A DNA stretch of 54,580 bases, from positions 1 to 54,580 of the forward strand of contig JAXFDY010000149.1 of NCBI GenBank assembly GCA_034172985.1. The letters run 5' to 3'. Below the pieces are notes generated by a model, which saw only the letters and a program-made list of their open reading frames with translations, ran no database searches and had not been told where the DNA came from. Below, in pieces: positions 51,175 to 54,580 of the stretch (its first letter is position 1; every line of letters starts with the position of its first letter). This DNA is from CAG-303 sp034172985. GTDB taxonomy: Bacteria > Bacillota > Clostridia > Lachnospirales > Lachnospiraceae. Position numbers and translations under genes: made by a program.

Positions 51175-51771
51175 ATGAATAAGATATTAACAAATATAAA
51201 AGCAGCCGCAGAAAAAATTACAGATGCATTTGATGATATACTGGATACAATTCTCCCATACAAACGATATTTTTTACGTCTGGGCAGTAAAAATTTTTTA
51301 AATTACTATCATGAAAGAATCCATAAAGTCTCTTTCTGGTTGCTCTTTCTTACACTTCCGATATTAATACAGACAGTTCTTGCAGGAATTATCACCATCA
51401 GCTCATTTTTTGCAGATTTAAATAATATTTATTTTTTCCACGCGCTTTTCTGCACGCTCTTTTTACTGATTGGAACAATTGCCATTTACGCTCATAAAAT
51501 AAGCGGTATGCTGCTCCTCTGTCTTGGTTTTCAGCAGGGAATACAACTAGACATTTTTCCCATAGGTTTTGTATGCTTGTTGCCTATATTTATTATTCTC
51601 TGTCAACTCCGCAGACTTGAGTATTATGCCTCCATTTCTGTCAATATCATGCAAAGCAAAATAAACGCGGAAACGCAAGAACAGGAACTTGACCATCTTT
51701 TATCTACATATTCGGTGGAATTTGATAATTATATGCACAAATCCGAACTGCATCAGTCCCGTAAACCGTGA
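51175..51771 (+). CDS. Membrane protein of unknown function, 198 aa
   Basis: An amphipathic, Lys-rich N-terminus (MNKILTNIKAAAEKITDAFDD) is followed by about three or four hydrophobic segments (roughly 55-80, 90-108, 112-128 and 130-148) and a charged helical tail. Not recognised. Start at 51175 behind AAGGAG; ATG 51133 lacks a ribosome site. It has its own strong promoter and runs against its neighbours. Its last 19 bases overlap the end of the convergent methyltransferase gene. Confidence 0.75.
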   Translation: MNKILTNIKAAAEKITDAFDDILDTILPYKRYFLRLGSKNFLNYYHERIHKVSFWLLFLTLPILIQTVLAGIITISSFFADLNNIYFFHALFCTLFLLIGTIAIYAHKISGMLLLCLGFQQGIQLDIFPIGFVCLLPIFIILCQLRRLEYYASISVNIMQSKINAETQEQELDHLLSTYSVEFDNYMHKSELHQSRKP

Positions 51772-53558
51772 ATAATCCTGTTTACAAGCTGTACACGGTT
51801 AAACGGGGTCATAATATAATACCCATCTGCAAAATCACTCATTTTCCTTCCAATTTCCACGCATATCTGAACTGCAGTTTCCTCGGCATCTTCCCGTTTC
51901 ATGTCGGCATGATATCGTTCTACAATCTCATCCGGCACATGAATGCCCGGCATCTCATTCTGCATAAATCTTGCATTTTTCAAGCTTACCAATGGCATAA
52001 TTCCGCAAAGGATTTTTGCTCCTGTCATTTTTTTCAGTGCACGCACTCTCTCGATATCCTCATCGGAATATATCGGCTGAGTCAGAAAATATCCACATCC
52101 TGCCTCTATTTTTTTCCTCATGCGTGCTGCAATCAGTTCCAGTTTTCCCGTGGCATAATTTAATGCTCCACCGTAATAAAACGGCTCGTTTCCAAACACT
52201 TCTTCATTCATGTTCTGCACATACTGCATTAACTTGATTGAATTAAAATCGAATACCGGTGTTATCACATCACGATCTTCTCTTGCCACAGGATCACCTG
52301 TAATAATAAGCAGATTTCGAATATCATTGATATGTGCTCCCAGCAGTGCAGAATGTATTCCTATGAGATTTCTGTCACGACAACTGATATGTGGCATCAT
52401 GGATAAACCTGTTTTATTCTGAACATAGATTGCCATCTCAAAAGCATCTGCTCTTGCTTTTGCCATAGGCGAATCTGATATTGTCACCATGTCTACATGA
52501 TTTTCTTTTAACCGGAATGCTCCCTCAATAAACTTATCCGCACATTTTCCAAAAGGGGAATCCAGTTCTACCACATATACCTTTTCACCACGATTTAATT
52601 TGCTGATAAACTGATTTTCTTCTTTATCCTGATTCTCCCTTACCTTTATATCTGCAATCTGTTTTTCCACCGGTGCAGGATGTCTGTCTAAAAGCTTTCT
52701 CAATGCCCGTGTATATTCCGGTGTCGTTCCACAGCATCCACCTACTACATTGACACCCCTGCTGATAAGTTTTTCCATATATTTCGCATAATATCCCGCA
52801 TTGTTAAAGTACATATCACGTCCCATGAGTTCCTGCTGATAACCGGCATTCGGCAAAACACCCACCAGACATTTCTTTGGAAAAACTACTTTATCAAAGA
52901 GTTCACTCATATGAGCTGCGCCAATTCCACAATTAAAACCAAACAAATCTATTGCAGTATCCTCTGTCAGCTCATTAATCAGACGCTGCATATTAAATCC
53001 ATATTTTGTATATCCCATTTTATTAAAGACAAAATGTACCATTACAAATGCATCAGGGTTTATTTCCTTCACGAAAGCAGCCAGTTGTTTTGCCATGGCA
53101 ATATCAGAAAAAGTCTCAAAATCAAAAATCTTCATCCCCATATGATGTGCTTTCTGAATCATAAGTCTATATTCCTGATAGACCTTTTCTTCCTCTTCTT
53201 CACTGGTGCATTTCATGGGCCCCATAGAAACCGCAATATAGATTTCCCTGTCGATTCCCTCTTCTTTCGATTCACAGACCGCTTCCTCTGCCAGACGGAT
53301 ACCTTCTTCCAGTCCGTTTAAAAGCTTGTCTGTATCTCTTTCCATATTATGATTTAGTGCAAATGTATTGGTACGAATAATATCAGCACCTGCACATATA
53401 TATTCTTTATGAATATCTTTAATCCATACCGGAGAGGTCAACATAGCTTTCTCCGGAACTTCTGCCTCATTACTGTCAAAATGAAGTGATTTAAAATATG
53501 TACCCATCGCTCCATCCATCAGTAATATCCTATTCTGTAAAACTTCTCTGATATCCAT
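51753..53558 (-). CDS. Bifunctional homocysteine S-methyltransferase / methylenetetrahydrofolate reductase, 601 aa
   Basis: The N-terminal half (1-290) is a zinc homocysteine methyltransferase: LMDGAMGTYF, RTNTFALN, and zinc ligands in FGFNCGIG and GGCCGTTPEYTRAL. The C-terminal half (about 320-600) is a methylene-THF reductase (VVELDSPFG, LLIITGDPV, GALNYA, FLTQPIY). The layout resembles YitJ-type enzymes of Firmicutes; it links one-carbon folate and methionine synthesis. The gap to the Nudix gene (33 nt) leaves no room for the SAM riboswitch often found before such genes. The ribosome site AAAGGA is about 14 nt from the ATG, longer than usual. Confidence 0.9.
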   Translation of the reverse strand: MDIREVLQNRILLMDGAMGTYFKSLHFDSNEAEVPEKAMLTSPVWIKDIHKEYICAGADIIRTNTFALNHNMERDTDKLLNGLEEGIRLAEEAVCESKEEGIDREIYIAVSMGPMKCTSEEEEEKVYQEYRLMIQKAHHMGMKIFDFETFSDIAMAKQLAAFVKEINPDAFVMVHFVFNKMGYTKYGFNMQRLINELTEDTAIDLFGFNCGIGAAHMSELFDKVVFPKKCLVGVLPNAGYQQELMGRDMYFNNAGYYAKYMEKLISRGVNVVGGCCGTTPEYTRALRKLLDRHPAPVEKQIADIKVRENQDKEENQFISKLNRGEKVYVVELDSPFGKCADKFIEGAFRLKENHVDMVTISDSPMAKARADAFEMAIYVQNKTGLSMMPHISCRDRNLIGIHSALLGAHINDIRNLLIITGDPVAREDRDVITPVFDFNSIKLMQYVQNMNEEVFGNEPFYYGGALNYATGKLELIAARMRKKIEAGCGYFLTQPIYSDEDIERVRALKKMTGAKILCGIMPLVSLKNARFMQNEMPGIHVPDEIVERYHADMKREDAEETAVQICVEIGRKMSDFADGYYIMTPFNRVQLVNRIIHGLRD

Positions 53559-53591
53559 ATTTCTAATACTTGTCCTTTCCTATACGTTTTC

Positions 53592-54095
53592 TCAAATTTT
53601 TATCTCACCGTCCAGAATCATCTTGATAAATAAAGTATCCCGAATCACATAGGGTGAATTACAGCGATCTTTATTACTCTCATATATCCGTCCCGGTGTC
53701 TCCCAGACACACTCAAATCCTTTTTCTTTTTCACTCTGCGTCAGTGTAAGCGGAAATCTTTCATCTGTAACCTGACAAAGATAATAGTAAGTATGACGTT
53801 CAAACTTTTTTCCTGCATCAAATCTGTCGCAACGTAACTCTATCATCTCGCCGAGATCGACTACAGAATTCTGCACTATTTTCAAACCGGCTTCCTCCAT
53901 TGCTTCTCTGCACAAAGCCTCCAGCCGGTCTTCCCCCTCTTCCAAGCCGCCACCGGGAATTTTATATTCTCCATCCCTGCTTCTCTGCATGGCAATTTTT
54001 CCGTCTTTTACAATAATCGCCCGCACAGTCTGTTTATAAATCAACGGCATGTCTTCTGTATATCCGCCGCTATCTAAAATCTTCAGTAGTTTCAT
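53592..54095 (-). CDS. Nudix hydrolase, 167 aa
   Basis: Complete Nudix box GGGLEEGEDRLEALCREAMEEAGL (written GxxxxxExxxxxxxREUxEExGU), after RAIIVKDGKIAMQRSRDG. It hydrolyses a nucleoside diphosphate-linked substrate, identity unknown. GGAGG lies 7 nt before ATG 54095. Upstream of, and probably co-transcribed with, the methyltransferase/MTHFR gene. Confidence 0.88.
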   Translation of the reverse strand: MKLLKILDSGGYTEDMPLIYKQTVRAIIVKDGKIAMQRSRDGEYKIPGGGLEEGEDRLEALCREAMEEAGLKIVQNSVVDLGEMIELRCDRFDAGKKFERHTYYYLCQVTDERFPLTLTQSEKEKGFECVWETPGRIYESNKDRCNSPYVIRDTLFIKMILDGEIKI

Positions 54096-54116
54096 TTCAA
54101 ATCCTCCATATTTTAT

Positions 54117-54395
54117 TTATTTTATCATACCATGATTTTTTTTTCCATACAAAAAAGCTGATTTTGTATTATTTTCCAAACACAAAACCAGCTTTTTTCT
54201 ATTTTTTAGTATGGCAGGCACCAGGACAGCAGGAACAATGTTCACAATCACATTCCCATTCATGAAAGTAATCATTTGCACCGTTGAACCTTTTACAACC
54301 CCAAGGGTTTCAAGAAATTTTCTTGTCTCTTCCTTGCCGCCTACTTTTTTTATCACACTTTCTTCTCCTGATTTCATTACTGTCAATGGCATCAT
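54117..54395 (-). pseudogene. feoA-like gene with a disrupted 3' end, 92-aa frame
   Basis: The first 55 or so residues are FeoA-like (MPLTVMKSGEESVIKKVGGKEETRKFLETLG, then MNGNVIVN). After VIVN, where FeoA should continue with a VKESRVAISKEMA-like end, the frame turns into IVPAVLVPAILKNRKK and passes through a 17-bp terminator (54151-54198) to a stop at 54117. In the -1 frame the same DNA reads CDCEHCSCCPGACHTKK and stops just before that terminator, resembling the tail of a FeoB-associated Cys-rich protein. A deletion joining feoA to that tail explains it. FeoA helps the FeoB ferrous iron transporter; no feoB is here. ATG 54395 (or 54392) follows GGAGG. Confidence 0.7.
54151..54198 (-). terminator. 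Terminator lying inside the feoA-like frame
   Basis: A 17-bp stem (54151-54167 / 54182-54198) with one imperfect pair that is A-C on plus but G-U in minus-strand RNA, a 14-nt loop and six U at the end. It starts 5 nt after the TAG that ends the -1 frame. Confidence 0.85.
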
Positions 54396-54445
54396 TCTCT
54401 ACCTCCATTTAACTTATATCATATAGTTTTTATTCACGACTTTGG

Positions 54446-54476
54446 TTAGTTTATACTAAACTTCTTAGTTTATCAA
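54446..54476 (-). promoter_or_regulatory. feoA promoter with DtxR/IdeR-like operator
   Basis: On the minus strand TTGATA (54476-54471), a 17-nt spacer and TAAACT (54453-54448). Overlapping the -10 is TTAGT-TTAT-ACTAA (54446-54459), an inverted repeat with the half-site spacing of DtxR/IdeR/MntR-type boxes. A second TTAGTTTAT starts 19 bp further at 54465. This suggests iron-dependent repression; the regulator is not in the window. Confidence 0.5.
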
Positions 54477-54552
54477 TATCTAATTAGAATATTTTATCAA
54501 ATATTTTTTTATTGAATAATAATTATTTCTATGATATCATAGTAGAAATTTA

Positions 54553-54580
54553 AATAGGTGTTTGCGAAACTGGTCGGGGG
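54553..54580. repeat. Palindromic element copy C, left edge only (cut by the window)
   Basis: The last bases (AATAGGTGTTTGCGAAAC, then TGGTCGGGGG) match the outer left arms of the copies at 1879 and 13398, which read TTTGCGAAAC followed by variable bases and TCRGGG. The rest lies outside the window. Confidence 0.7.

Noticed and set aside
53559..53591. SAM riboswitch before the methyltransferase/MTHFR gene
   Set aside because: Only 33 nt separate it from the Nudix gene, too short for the structure, and no such fold is visible.

Overview
This window looks like a chromosomal segment of an anaerobic, spore-forming Lachnospiraceae bacterium (Clostridia). The case rests on moderately low GC, strong GGAGG ribosome sites, a long fused PurL (1258 aa), an alpha/beta-type spore protein, DUF4250/DUF5662/DUF6142-type proteins, cohesin and dockerin modules, and rubredoxin/rubrerythrin chemistry. 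The genus cannot be fixed from the sequence alone. Nearly all genes lie on the minus strand. The exceptions are a GH25 lysozyme-like gene, tRNA-Trp and one small membrane protein gene.

Layout. 1-5.5 kb is an accessory zone: a secreted protein cut by the window edge, a nucleotidyltransferase-like protein, a Fic protein, a PqqD-like protein, an Rpn-family nuclease (with a 42-bp relic of a second copy) and an HPr-kinase-like protein. 5.5-13.4 kb is metabolic: a glutamate-synthase-like/rubrerythrin fusion, fucO, asnB, murE and dapF. 13.7-18.9 kb holds the GH25 gene, a two-gene SUF-like pair, a spore protein and a diguanylate cyclase. 19-27 kb holds purL, a membrane protein, a Rad3-type helicase and small conserved proteins. 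27-36 kb holds tRNA-Trp, an MCP signalling domain, radA, clpC, a membrane-anchored cohesin protein and a dockerin-bearing glucosaminidase. 36-39.5 kb is purE-purM-purN-purD, read right to left. 39.5-51 kb holds an M29 aminopeptidase, pyrE, a hybrid histidine kinase and a pyrC-(transglutaminase-dockerin)-pyrF-pyrK-pyrD operon. 51-54.5 kb holds a membrane protein, a bifunctional homocysteine methyltransferase/MTHFR, a Nudix hydrolase and a damaged feoA.

The most unusual feature is a dispersed palindromic element. Two complete copies (1879-2000 and 13398-13580) and the left edge of a third (54553-54580) share an unpaired core, while their stem arms differ by compensatory changes. In the second copy the element is one 183-bp dyad: an outer 48-bp stem, a symmetric 16x16-nt internal loop and an inner 20-bp stem. 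It starts almost at the predicted transcription start of dapF-murE. All four imperfect pairs seen in the two complete copies become G-U wobbles only in minus-strand RNA. This fits either an undescribed structured RNA or a small hairpin mobile element.

Other points of note: a cohesin/dockerin set attached to wall-remodelling rather than cellulose-degrading enzymes; a feoA frame that runs through its own terminator and seems joined to the out-of-frame tail of a Cys-rich protein; a glutamate synthase-rubrerythrin fusion with an internal ribosome site; and a spore-protein gene whose ribosome site sits in the upstream gene's terminator stem.
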